Positions 49,801 through 61,463 of a DNA stretch of 64,000 nt are shown piece after piece. This DNA is from Oxytricha trifallax (taxonomy: Eukaryota > Ciliophora > Spirotrichea > Sporadotrichida > Oxytrichidae), in contig ARYC01000748.1 in assembly GCA_000711775.1 (NCBI GenBank), positions 1-64,000 of the forward strand. The letters run 5' to 3'. The first letter of the stretch is position 1, and each line of letters starts with the position of its first letter. The translations under genes were made by a program, and so were the position numbers. The notes under the pieces are model-generated. The model had not been told where the DNA came from and did no database searches. It was given only the letters and a program-made list of their open reading frames with translations.

Positions 49801-50698
49801 AATCTTTTACAATTAAATTGATGTGCCTAACTTAAAAATTATATTACTTATAGAGTTTCAATTTCATCAAGTCTACTGATATCACTGCTGTTATTCATGT
49901 TGCTTTCATCAAGTGATCTATTCATATTGCTAGTTGCCATGTTGTAAGTTTATTGAACACAACTCTTCATTCTAGTAATCAAATCCTCAATATGAACTCT
50001 CTCATTTCTCGTGAATTCATTTAAGAAAATGTCTTAATTGATGTAATTAACGCCAAATTTCATGAGTACTTATCTCAAATCAGCTATTTCAATAAGCTTT
50101 TCCTCTTCTCTTCTGCCTTTCAGCTCAGCTGTTGACTCAATGTAAGATCTGAACACAGTCTCATTTCTGAGTAATTTAGAACAAATGACTGGAAGTATGG
50201 CTTTATTTGGCACATGGAAAGCTGTCTGAACTCTTCTCAAGTGATGAAGCCAGGCATTTAAGTATATCACACTTTAGTTCTTTTAGTTAAGTGATAAGAA
50301 GTTAGACATTCTTCTGATGTGATCTTGTGTCACACCTCTTGCTTGAAGCTACTCAACTCTTTGGCAAAATTCATTTGAGACCAATTGTTGAGCGAATCTT
50401 GTATAGTGCTAGGTAAGATCTATTGCGGTATCCTTTAATTTTTTCTGCAACATCATTTTATATATACTGATTATATAAATTTTATAAAAGTTGAATACAA
50501 AATTATGATTGTGTCATCCATTTAACTCTTATCTATATTTTTAGAGGGTGAAGCTCCTCGCTTTTATTTCACGTTTTCAACTGAATTCTCAGCAAATACA
50601 ACGCTGAAGTCTAGTCCTTTGTAAATCAAAGCTGCTTTGATGTTTTGAAGGGTTTAATCAATGTCATTAAGTTCATTAGTCTCAACATTAAAAATCAT
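43675..50698 (-). CDS. Giant multi-EF-hand protein 1
   Basis: Starts MIFNVETNELNDIDQTLQNI at 50698; an IES with pointer AAATG joins this first MDS to MLQKKLKDTAIDLTQHYTRF. The N-terminal third has helical repeats (QRVEQLQARGVTQDHIRRMS; ICSKLLRNETVFRSYIESTA). Then many EF-hand-like units follow down to 43675, e.g. ECLNSDDCVDYEEFVKIF, FFINLDVNLSGKISKIEF (47150), FSNYDHTNTGTILVQDLV (47950), FDKERDGKISKEVFIKC (44990) and FFDDKNTGKLSVVEFAKA (44440). Loop residues DxDxDG are often degenerate, so many sites may not bind calcium. Such proteins are typical of axonemal or cortical calcium sensors in ciliates; this is inferred. A 512-bp MITE sits at 47340-47851. AT-rich breaks lie at 43880-44150, 46260-46390, 46880-47090 and 49280-49310. 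The C-terminal end overlaps the opposite gene. Confidence 0.7.
47340..47851. mobile_element. MITE copy 2, inserted in EF-hand coding sequence
   Basis: 512 bp with G8 at the left end and C8 at the right, and the motif GAAGTTTCCTGCAC present twice in each terminus (nested inverted repeats). Exact 8-bp target duplication AAATTTTC at 47332-47339 and 47852-47859. On the minus strand, deletion of element plus one duplication gives HPEPHMKILLEAGGIRENEE in frame; 520 bp is not a multiple of three, so retention would destroy the protein. It shares interior order and motifs with the copy at 17359-17843. Confidence 0.88.
50454..50523 (-). other. IES with pointer AAATG (minus strand)
   Basis: Plus-strand CATTT at 50454-50458 and 50519-50523. 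Removing 65 bp joins SKNIDKSQM to MLQKKLKDTAID and links the short first MDS to the main body of the EF-hand gene. Confidence 0.65.
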
Positions 50699-50916
50699 AT
50701 ATCAAAAATTTAAATATATTTATGTAATGCTGAATAATCTCTAAATTTAAGCATTTGATAGATAAGTTGGGCGTAATTATAGTTTAAGAATTTTTATTAA
50801 GATTATATAAATAAATAAATTAATAGATCATTAATTTTTAGAGAAAATTTCAAATAAATCAATCATTCATTAATATATGATTAAAATGAATTTTTATTGA
50901 TATTAAAACAATAAAT

Positions 50917-53900
50917 TCATTCAATTATTTTAATACAAAATTTATAAATAATAATAATAAGATTAATGCTTTAATTACTGAACAATTTGTTAATGAAATA
51001 AACGATTGAAAGCACTTTCACATCATTGTTTGTCGTGTCTCCTTCACTCTATACTGTATTGAACTTTTCAGCGACAACCTCAAACAAAAATTCTAGGACA
51101 TCTCTATCTACTGATATTTAAGCCTTCTGGAATGCTTCAATAAATTACTCTCTGTTGATATAACCATCACCCTAGGTATCAACTGAAACTAATGACTGTT
51201 AGAGAGCTAGCTTTTTATTTGGGAAAATCTTTCCACGAATATCAGCAAATATTTGCTTAGGTCTGTTAAGTGTGGTTAAATTGTAGAAGTGAATTTCCTC
51301 ACGGTAGTAGTTTTAGATCAGGGAAATCTAGATGATTCCTGTAAAGAATGGATCTAACTCGTTTAAGATAATTATAATATTAAGATGGAGTCTATTTCTT
51401 CATCTGAGAATCTTTAGATATGGAACACGATCTCATTAAAGTATTGGATGAATCTTTCCCTTGTACAGAAATCATTAGCTTATTTAACCTTCGTGCTAAA
51501 TGAATCTCTTTCTAAGTAAGCAATATTTAGGCCGTTAGTTTTGACGAAGTTTGCAAATTTCTATACTGCAGCCTTTGGCCATCTCTTAGTACCTCTTAAG
51601 AACTCTCTGGAATGTTTTCTTTGGAATTCTTCAATAGATTTTTCAAATTCAATTTAAGTAGTTCTTAAAGGATGAATTTACATGAATTTTTACAAGTAGA
51701 AGAAAGTCTCAGAAACTGAGAGTTTATCAGAGCATCCTGAAATTGCCAAGAAGTTTTCGAATTTAGTTCTGTTTGGCAACTTTAAAATAATGTTATAGAT
51801 TTATCGAAGTGGCTCTGGATTAACATACTTCAAATCGTTTCTCTTTAAGATAGCTTCTAGGAATAGTTTCCTAATTTATGCTATATAAGAGTTTTGAAGT
51901 TGAACTTGTGAGTAGATCTTTTCAATTTTGTGAGGTAAGTTATGTTAGAAAGATGTAACAATTCTTCTTCTTCTGGTTGATACTAAATCCTCGCACTCTT
52001 TCATGACATAGGGTGGTACTATATCGTCATGATGAACAGCTGTTACTTCAATTTTAACTCTTTCAATACCATATCCACATATAAATCCTACCTGAGTGTT
52101 CTTTCTGCCTTATTATGAAGGTCTACCAAGTTTAAGACCAACAAGCCATTCTATTTAAGATTTGAAGTCTGGATTGTTGTTGTCTAAAGTAACATTTTAT
52201 ATGTTCAAGCATCTTAAAGAGAAGCAAGCAGTATCCGAACCAGTATAAATTCTCTTGACTTCTTTGAAAGTTACATTGCCCTTTGTTGTTTCTTTCACCA
52301 AAGGTTTGTAATATCCTGGTCTCTATTAAATTTATATATATTACTTATGACTTAATAACAAATAACTAATAAAATTATTCTTTTTTTTAATTAATGAGAG
52401 AGGATTTATCACAAAATAATCTATTAAGAGTGAGGGATGTTGTTAGGATCAGTAAGTTCTAAACTTGTTGAGACAGGATCGAAGAATCGAATTGTTTAAT
52501 CGGTACTTGTACTAACAATAAGTTAAGCTTTTTAAAGATAGCAAATATCGATAATGGAAGAGTTATGAGCTGAGAATCTTTTAAAGATGGGTATATTCCA
52601 AGGAGGGTTAGTTTAAAATAATTCAATCATATCTCTTTGCAAATTCCAAATGATAATTTCTGATTTGTATTAGGAATTGCTTTCTCTGTCTGCATGTGAC
52701 TCGTAAGCTGATTGAGAACTCTTTTAGAATTTGTGGGAAACTGGGATTTTAGGGTCGTCAGTTTTTGGCATGGATTCCCTGCTTGGCTTATAAACTTGCT
52801 CAGATAAATACTTCTCTCCTGATATTAAACAACCACTTTGAGCTACATAATACAATGTAGGAGGATCCATATTTAAAGGCTAAGAATTACTTATGAATTA
52901 ATTAAGTTGATTTAATATTTTTTGATAAAAAGCTTTTGAAAACTTTATAATTTAAGTTTATTTTTAACTTATAATATATAATTGACTTCTGATAAACTAA
53001 AACAATTTTTTATTTTAAATGGATTTAGATTGCGATGACCTCTTAACCTTGCTAATATTTGATAGTAATTTGTCATCAAGTTGTTTGCAGAAAGATTTTA
53101 TGTTTAATTCAAGCCATTTTCTTATTAATTAAGCTTTGTTTAGATGTTTGAGAGATTTATAACTTCAACTTAATTTCCCTCATTTTTTGATTGTTTTTTT
53201 CTAGCATTTGAAATGAATATATTAGAAGACTTAGGTGCGATTGTAGTGTAAATAAGTATTTCAAGATCATCAATATAACAAACATATTATAATTATAATT
53301 AAAAAGTAACTGTATAGATTAGATCCTCTACAACGACTTTTCTATTATCGGTAAGTTTATCTACATCATCCTTAGCATTTTGGGTCATGGACAAATCAAG
53401 GTCTAATGACTCATTCTTTCTCTGCATTCTTCTCAGTCTTTGTCTTTCCAAAGTAACAAAAGCATCACTGTTCAAAATCACTGTGTAGTCAACGTTTCCG
53501 TAATTATCAAAGTTCAGGTCATTATCAAAAATTTCATCCAATTCAAAATGAACTAAACCAAGTGGTAGACTTTCTAAAATTCTCCAGAATCTTGCTCTAG
53601 GAATAACACTTAAACTGTTTTCATCGTTCTTTATAAAGATTGCTCTTAAATCCAAGTTAAGTTCAGCACTCTTTCTAATAATGTAGGTTAGAGATGCTTC
53701 CTTAGTGAGTACTTTATCTAACTCATTCAAGTATGAATCCTTTAAGTCTTAATTTAAAGAAAACGATACATTCTGAGAGCCACTGACATTATTGTTGTTT
53801 ACCTTGAAAGTCCTAACGAATCTCTTATCAAGGAATTTACAGAATTCTCTATACATAAATTACTAATCAACTGTCTTTTAAGTCAGTCTCATGATGAATT

Positions 53901-54529
53901 CCATTTCAGTTTGGTCTAGTTTTGCTTCTTAGAAGAACATGGTCAAAATCTTTTTGAAGTTGTCTTAAGTAACAAGGCCTTTCTCCTTTTAGTCAAAGAT
54001 TTAGAATGCTTGCTCTGGTGAGATTAAAAATATAATTCAAAAAGATGTTTGGAGTCTTTCTCAAACAATCATACAATCTTAGAATTATTTGCTTGGCAAC
54101 ATCAATCTTGTTCTCCCTTACCATCCATTCAGGCCATATATTTTCATATAACTCTTCTTCAGCCTTTTTCTTGTCAAAATCAGTCTCACTTTTAGTCTCT
54201 AAGAATTAGAAATAATGCAAAAATTCATCAATTGTAATATTTCCACTGCCATCTTCATCTAGTTCACAGCACATTTTGTAAATATCTTCCATTTTCTAAG
54301 TTTGATCAAGGAAACCTAACTTGTTTGCAAAGTCTCTTATCTTTACTGATTGAGTGTCTTTATTTGTAATGTCACTGAAAATATCAAAAATTGTCTTGCC
54401 AGTTTTGTTTATGATGTTTTTGAATACATTCTTTAAGAAATTTATTGACTCTCTAATGCGCTTTGGAACTTCATAGTCTTGATATTTATATAAACATACC
54501 ATAAAAGTACACAATTCAATTTTATACAA
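50917..54529 (-). CDS. EF-hand / WD40 protein (giant EF-hand gene 2)
   Basis: Reads from about 54529 to TGA 50917. The N-terminal part has EF-hand-like units: FDIFSDITNKDTQSVKIRDF (54370) and MCCELDEDGSGNITIDEFLH (54250), a canonical D-x-D-G loop. Next is a helical block (MNELDKVLTKEASLTYIIRK; RARFWRILESLPLGLVHFEL). The frame stays open through 53290-53000 (NLSANNLMTNYYQILARLRGH). After an AT-rich break the WD40-like block starts MDPPTLYYVAQSGCLISGEK at 52870, with SEIIIWNLQRDMIELFQ and FSAHNSSIIDICYLQKAQLI and STSTDQTIRFFDP. The C-terminal region has another EF-hand (SLVSVDTQGDGYINREQFIE, 51180). EF-hands before WD repeats recall WDR49/EFCAB8-type ciliary proteins. Breaks lie at 52330-52430 and 54010-54040. 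The gene could also be two genes, with the second starting at 52870. Confidence 0.6.
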
Positions 54530-54544
54530 AATTCTTCTAGTGTT

Positions 54545-57500
54545 GGTAAGATTATAAATAATTTTTAATATATGTTGTTTTTTAGAAACTTTCTATACTG
54601 TTGAATGGTAAAGAAGAATCTTCAAAAAGATCGGTGATTACCTAAGAAAGAATAACTTAACAATTCACAAGTGTTTCAACTTAATAGATGAAGATAACTC
54701 CCAGACTATTTCAATTGAGGAATTAAAGAATGCCATTATTAGATTCCAATTGGATTTCAATGACAAAGAGTTGAAGGTTTTCATGTAAAGACTAGATGAA
54801 GAGAGCAAAGGGTATGTTACACAGCAATAGTTTATTAAGAGATTCTGGAGTGCCTATACCTATGAAGATGTATTCAATGATGATCTCAACAAAAATAATA
54901 AACACCATAATTCCTTTTTATAACTTATAACTCAATAAAATACTGATTATTATGATAACAAATCATATTTAATGTAGTAATTTACACAAAAACTGCTGCC
55001 GCATAATTCATAATGTGATTTACTCATAAATATTATTTTTAATAATAACTTTTCGATATCTAAATACTATTTTTTTTATTAGCATAAATTAGTGTCTTTT
55101 AGACACAAAGATCTCTTGAATATATTTTGACTAAAACATTTGAGGTTTTAAATGCTAATCCAAATTAACCCCAAGGGGCTAAAGTTGAAGGATATAATTG
55201 TTTGGTTATATTCGTTATATTTGTAAAAGGACTCAGTGAGAAGATGAAGAGAATAAGGATGTTCAGTGCAATCCAAAAGAAAGTAAAGATGCAAGCAAAT
55301 GCTTAAACAGCTTTTAAGCAGCTTGATAGTGGAGTTGGGTTCCTCAGTATGAAAGATTTCCAGAACTTCCTCCCCAGACAATTCGATATTACCCTTAAAA
55401 GAGATGAGATATTGAGACTGTTCAAGGAAATTGATAGGGATAGAGATGGTCTGGTTAAATACAAAGAATTTGAGCAATTTTACAACGAAGATTATGAGAA
55501 GCGACTAAAAGAGATTGAGAAAGAAAAAGATGCAGTCAACTATCAGTATGAAATTTTCGATCATTTGATGAAAGTATTGCACTAGAAATCTCTATCACTA
55601 GCAGAAGTGTTTGACTAAATTGATACAAATCAAAATGGCTTTATCGAATGTGATGAATTTTAAAACTTATTAGAAAGACTTGGTTTCACAATTTCAGAAG
55701 CTTAAGTTTACGAACTGATGAGACAAATGGATGAAAACTTTGATGGGCGTATTTCTTACAAAGAAATAAGAGAGCACATTAAGAATTTAGGCTTCAATAT
55801 GGGACTTGATGCCACTAATGTTTCTCAGACTCTTTTAAACAAAAGAACTAAGAAGGTTGTTCATCCACATGTTTGGAGAGATAAGGGTATTGAGTTGATT
55901 ATTAGAACCTTGAATCTTCACTTAAATAAGAAACCCTTCGAGGATTACTTTAAGAAGTTTGATGGAGATCATGATAATCACTTGACACCTGCTGAATTTA
56001 GATAAAGTCTTATGAGCGTAAAAGATGTATAACTGAAAAAGTTCTAGATTGAGAGAATCATGCATATCCTTATTGATGATAAAAAATCTAAGCCAGTTAT
56101 TTCAATTAACAAAATTGCCAAGTTCTTAAAGAACTACCAATATAAAATGAATAATTTATTTTTCCTATTGCAAATAAATAATTGTTGTACCTAGATAAGG
56201 AAGGTATTGAGAAGGGAAACAACACTACTGCAATCTTAATTGATGAGGACTTATTTGTTTACATAGTAGAAAAGTATGACGGTTTTTCAAGATTAGTTGA
56301 AATCATTAATCAGTTTGAGGAAAAATCTTCATATATCTAGAGACATGTCTTTGAAATTAACCTTAGAGGTTTGAACATGCTATCAAATCAAAAAACAGTT
56401 GAGAAGCTTCATAAGAAATCTATTAAATTAAATGAACTATTTGAATCTAGTCTTGTATTACTTGCTGGTGAAGCTAATAGATTGATGAAAGAAGAGGCTT
56501 AACTTTGTGTCTTAGATCCAAGCTATAACATAAACACAATCACTAACGATCAGAATGCGGGTGTCTTAGCCAGTATACAAGTTCCCACTATTGAGAATTC
56601 TGCATTTGATATTGATTTTGCTACTCTGGTATTCATTTATTATAAACTTTTTTTGAATTAAATTTTCAATCAGGTAATATATTCTTGCCTAGTGGAGCTT
56701 AGAGATACATGGGAATAATGAGTGATGGCTCAAGAAGAAAAGTAGAAGTTCTGATTTTCCCTAATGATGATTTGAATTATGTAAGCAGTGACGGCAAGAC
56801 CTACAAAAAGCATTTGCAGTTAGAACTTCAAGTCCATAGATACTTGATGGGACAACAATTTGATGATGAAGAATACGAGCTCGACTAAGCTAAAATGGAT
56901 ATATTCCCTAATGTGGGTAAATTTGAGAAGAAAATTGGATTAGCTGCTAGTGACAAAGAGATTTATGTTGTTAACGAGATGGTTGACGATGATCAGTGGA
57001 TTTCCCTTGAGGAATTTGTTGAAAGAAATGGCGGTATTCTTAATATTCCACTCTTCTACCATACTGATGCCCCATTATTAAAAAGAATAAATAACACACG
57101 AAGAAATTAATATTAAAAGTCATTGTATTTCTGACTTTTATATCTCCATAATATTCATAATTAGATACTGGGCTTAAAAACTTCTCTAGATAATGAGCAA
57201 GTTGCACGAAGTCAGCATAGTCACTAGATCACTTAACTTGAAGCAAGTTTATATTTCTAGAGATGGCTAGAGAATGAAACTTGGTCATTTGAGAGGAGTA
57301 GGAAAAGTAAATAATTTAGGATATGTAAAGGAATGTCCAGACATCTACCTCACTCTTGAGAATAATAGTCTTGATGACAGATACAACGGAGGACAAAGTT
57401 CAACTATTTCACCAGGACATGGTGGTGCCATTTCATCATCAAAGAAAACTGAGGCACAAAAGACTTTCTCAAATAGAGCACTTGACAATCCATTTATTGC

Positions 57501-60500
57501 ACCTGAAATATTATTTAGTAAGTTTACTGATCATACCTCAGCTATGGATGTTTGGTCTTTCGGTATGATTATGTAAACTTTAGTATTAAACAGTTAATAA
57601 TTTATCACAAATTAATTTTAGCCTGTTAAATTTACTGCGTGTTGCTAGGATAAAAACCTGAAAGTTTCTACAGCATCTACAGATCATGGTACAAGACTAA
57701 ACACAGTCATGATATTGAATTAGCAGCATTACCATTCATCCCTCCTTCTCAATCAAATTTCCTCTATGATCCATTTTCAATTGATTTCGACAATCCATTC
57801 AATACTGAAGAGCATGAATTGAATAAAGATCTTGACTTACCAGGCTCTCTAATGGAGAAGAAATCAAGCTTGAACTTTGAGAATGTAATGAAATGCATTA
57901 AAAACCTTTCAAACAGTAGTCTATTTGAGAATGGTAACTCAAAGAAGTTCCAATTCAAAACTGTAGCCTAAGACATAAAAGACAATAATAATCCAAATAT
58001 GTTAAATGACTAACCTCCTAGGTTCCCTGGTCAATCTCACTCTAATCAGGAAATGCGAAGAAAAATATTCCAAGCTTTTGCCAAAGCGAAAGTCCTAGAC
58101 AGAAAGAATGAACTTGGTTTGATTTTAGATTTGATAGCAAGTTGTCTTGATATGGATCCCAAGAAGAGACCAACCATTTCTGGGTTGTTGAATTCACCAC
58201 TCTTTAAACTTGATAACTATGAAATGACTAATGCAGTTAGATTTTCACAGAATGTTATTCTATATAGATCTCCTTAAAGCAGCGTAAGCTTGAGAATTAC
58301 TACACCTCTTAGGTCAATGTGTGGAATTGCAATTAAGAACCCAGTTAATCTATTTAATATTGATAAAAAAACTTAGCCTTTAATAAATTATATGTAAACT
58401 AAAAATACTGCAAATTTGAAGCAAGGTTTAGCTTTTTTTAAACATACATAAATCATTTTATTTCGTTTAAAAATTTTTGAATAGTATTACAAATTTTATA
58501 ATAATGGTTATTTAAGATGATTTTAAATAAATTACAACTAATAAAAAATATTTCTAGAATATTGAAGCAGATATTTTGAAACTTTTCATGCAAACTGAGG
58601 AATGTATTGGGCACATTTCTTCACTGCCAATAGATCAAATAAACTCAGTCCTAACTGAAAATGAAAAACGTAAGAGTCTAATTAACAGCAATATTAAATC
58701 ACAATTTATCGGTAAAGATTTTTCACAACTAAGAGTGTCTCCTAATAGTCCCTTAGCTGCTTAAATCATTGAAGATAAAGTCCTTGATATGTTGATCTTT
58801 TTGACTTTTAGATACACTAAAATCTTCAATTAGTGGAAATCTAAACGCTTGACTGAAATTGGTAAAGAAACATAGAGTATCCTGAAGCAGCAACAATTAA
58901 ATAATTTTAATAATTTATTACCAACAAAGCGTTGCAGGAATGTCTCAATCCAGCAAGAGAAAGTCAGTGAAGTTTGAAGGAGCTGACAATCAAACCACAG
59001 ACAGAGCAAGCATATATCAAAGCATCAATCAGACCACTTTACAAAAGAAGCAAACTGAGAGAGTGGAGAACTTGATATTCATATAAAATTCAATATGGTC
59101 ATATCTGTGAATAGTTATAATCATTTAAATAATTTCAATGGATATTTATTATTAAAAAAATATAAAAACTACATTTAATTATGAGAAAGACTAAATATCT
59201 CAATTAAAAAAAGAATCTCCTCCACTACTAATATTATGCATATATTTTATTAATATTACACAGACAATTAAGAGTTGAATCTTCCCAGCATAAAATCAGC
59301 TTCATTAGACAACACTCAAAGACTTCAAGAATTAAATAATAGATACTCTGACTCCTCTAAGCATTAAAATTAGGATGATAAAATTGAAATAAATTTAATG
59401 CAAATATCATCCAAATTACTACAAATTAAAAAAACAAACAAGTATTGATGATATATAATTTATATAACTTATTAAATCAATTTTTTTAAAAATTATTTTA
59501 TAATAGTTCTAAAAGCAAAGTATATACTAAAATTAAAATCCATAAACATCCATGAACTCACGTTAACAATCGAAGACTAATTTATCGTAACAAAGCTCCT
59601 CATATCCCCTCACCCACCTGTCTTAATAAACTTATAAAGTAAATTAGATACTTGGCAATGATGACATTAAAATAAAAAAGTTATAGAATAAAAGTAGAAA
59701 TGAGAATAATTTCGATAGTGATCATGAAATTCAGATTGAGCATGGCATAGATCTGGGAAGTTAAAACTAATCTATGAAATTACTGATATCTATGAAGAAA
59801 TCTGCACTTAACCAATTCACTAATTAATAAAACACTGAAGGTAATAGAAGTACTATTTAATTGTTATAATACTTTTTTTAAAAAATATCATTAAAAATAT
59901 GAATAAAGTAAGACAAGTCACACTCCATATTAAGATATTTCTAGATAAGAGTCTCCAGTAAACTAAAAACAAAACAAATTCCCAGAATCTAGCAATAAAA
60001 ATGAAAAACGAATAGTTTTGAGAAAATTCCTTCATCTTAACGAGGTAGTAAATGAGAATCAATAATTACCATTACAAAATACTTAATATTACTTTAAAAG
60101 CTCAAATTAATACAATCAAAATATAAATAGCTCGTAAAGTAACAAAATGATTGATATATTTGATTAATCATGGAAAAAGAATAAAGAAAGTTATATATTT
60201 GGCAGCAATAAGAAAAGCACCTAAGTTTAGTCACCGCAATTATTGATGCAAGATGAGACAAATTAAAATGCTTAAAATCCTAGAATGACAGTATCTCATA
60301 AAAAGTCAAATTCTATCACAGAATTAAACTAAAATTAAAAGACTAAGATTTTTAACTTGCAAAGGTTTTAGCCATAATTCATTTACACATAAGGAGGCAA
60401 TAATAATAATTAAAATAATACTTATCAATCAGATACTCTGAAACAATAATTAAGAAGCATTTTATCGACTAAAGCATCTCCTGATCATTTTTAAAAGATA

Positions 60501-61196
60501 AGTATTTTAAAAGTACACGATGCAGAAGAAAATAGTTTGACTAATAAGAACTTATACTAAGCAAATACTTCATTAAGACAAGTAAATCATATAATGAAAA
60601 GGAAAAATATGCTCATTGCATAGAGTAAAATTTAGAATAAAATTAAAAACCAAAAAATCAAAAATATACTTGATATGCTCCTTAAGAATCAAAGAGCGCA
60701 ATAATAATAGTAGGATTTTGAAGGCTTATCTCTCTTGGATTAAAATTAAATAAATGATGCTTATTAAATGTCATATTAACAAAAACTAAATAAATAAGAG
60801 ATTTTAATAACAAACAATTAATAGATACCAAGTCATTCAGGGCAATTTAATTAAAAATTTGATAATAAAAATAAGGATAGATAACCATTTATAAAATTTA
60901 ATAAAGATTATATAGAATAAAAACCTTTAAAAAGAGATGTAGAGAGTTAACTTGATAATGATGAATAAGAATTAATTTCTATGTAAAATCAAAGTTATTT
61001 GGCTAGTCCAAGTAGAACTAGTATTAAGGACAGTTTAAATAGCAGGTTACATTAATAGTAGAAACAAATCAAGATTTAGGAAAGTTCATAGATAAAAAAT
61101 AAACTCTTACATAAGCTTTTAAATATTTTAGCATTATATCATCTTTTTTAAATTAATCTACATTTATATATATATATTTAAGCTCTTGATAGCTCA
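54545..61196 (+). CDS. EF-hand protein with C-terminal pseudokinase and Gln-rich tail
   Basis: First clear block FYTVEWQRRIFKKIGDYLRK at 54590 follows a TTTTTTAG splice-like end; the initiator Met was not found. EF-hands: FNLIDEDNSQTISIEELK (54680), FKEIDRDRDGLVKYKEFEQ (55420), FDQIDTNQNGFIECDEFQ (55610), MRQMDENFDGRISYKEIR (55720) and FKKFDGDHDNHLTPAEF (55950), several canonical and likely calcium-binding. Next is a kinase-fold region 56500-58260: N-lobe-like block near 56700, VTRSLNLKQVYISRDGQRMK (57225) in place of HRDLKxxN, KLGHLRGVG in place of DFG, then FIAPEILFSKFTDHTSAMDVWSFGMIM (57495) and DMDPKKRPTISGLLNSPLF (58155). The catalytic Asp residues are absent. A GAGAA-pointer IES joins a low-complexity tail (SHKKSNSITEL, DFEGLSLLD) that ends at TGA near 61196. 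Resembles CDPK order inverted, but is probably not an active kinase. Confidence 0.65.
59066..59187 (+). other. IES with pointer GAGAA
   Basis: GAGAA at 59066-59070 and 59183-59187. Excision of 117 bp removes the TGA at 59108-59110 and joins QKKQTERVE to KDQISQLKKESPPLL, linking the pseudokinase part to the Gln-rich tail. Because 117 is a multiple of three, the evidence here is loss of the stop, not frame change. Confidence 0.6.
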
Positions 61197-61463
61197 TGAT
61201 ATCAATAAAAACTAAGAAACATCCTTAAACTATAGACCTACTAATTAATTTCAAAGTAAGAGATATAGCATTAAATGAAAATTTATAGATTGTGATTATT
61301 ACTTTTTTCTATAAAGTATTTATTAAGTAACATGCGTTTTATGTCAATATAGAAATAGCAATAATAATACTATGAATTACACTAACATAAATATTGGTAA
61401 GATTCAGAAACATGCTATTTCATAAGTTCTTCTTTTTCGTTTAAAATTTTGATTATATATTTT
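61197..61463. other. AT-rich convergent intergenic region
   Basis: About 270 bp between the stop of the plus-strand EF-hand/pseudokinase gene and the stop of the minus-strand gene at 61464. No reading frame or motif recognised; it must contain the 3' ends of both units. Confidence 0.5.
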
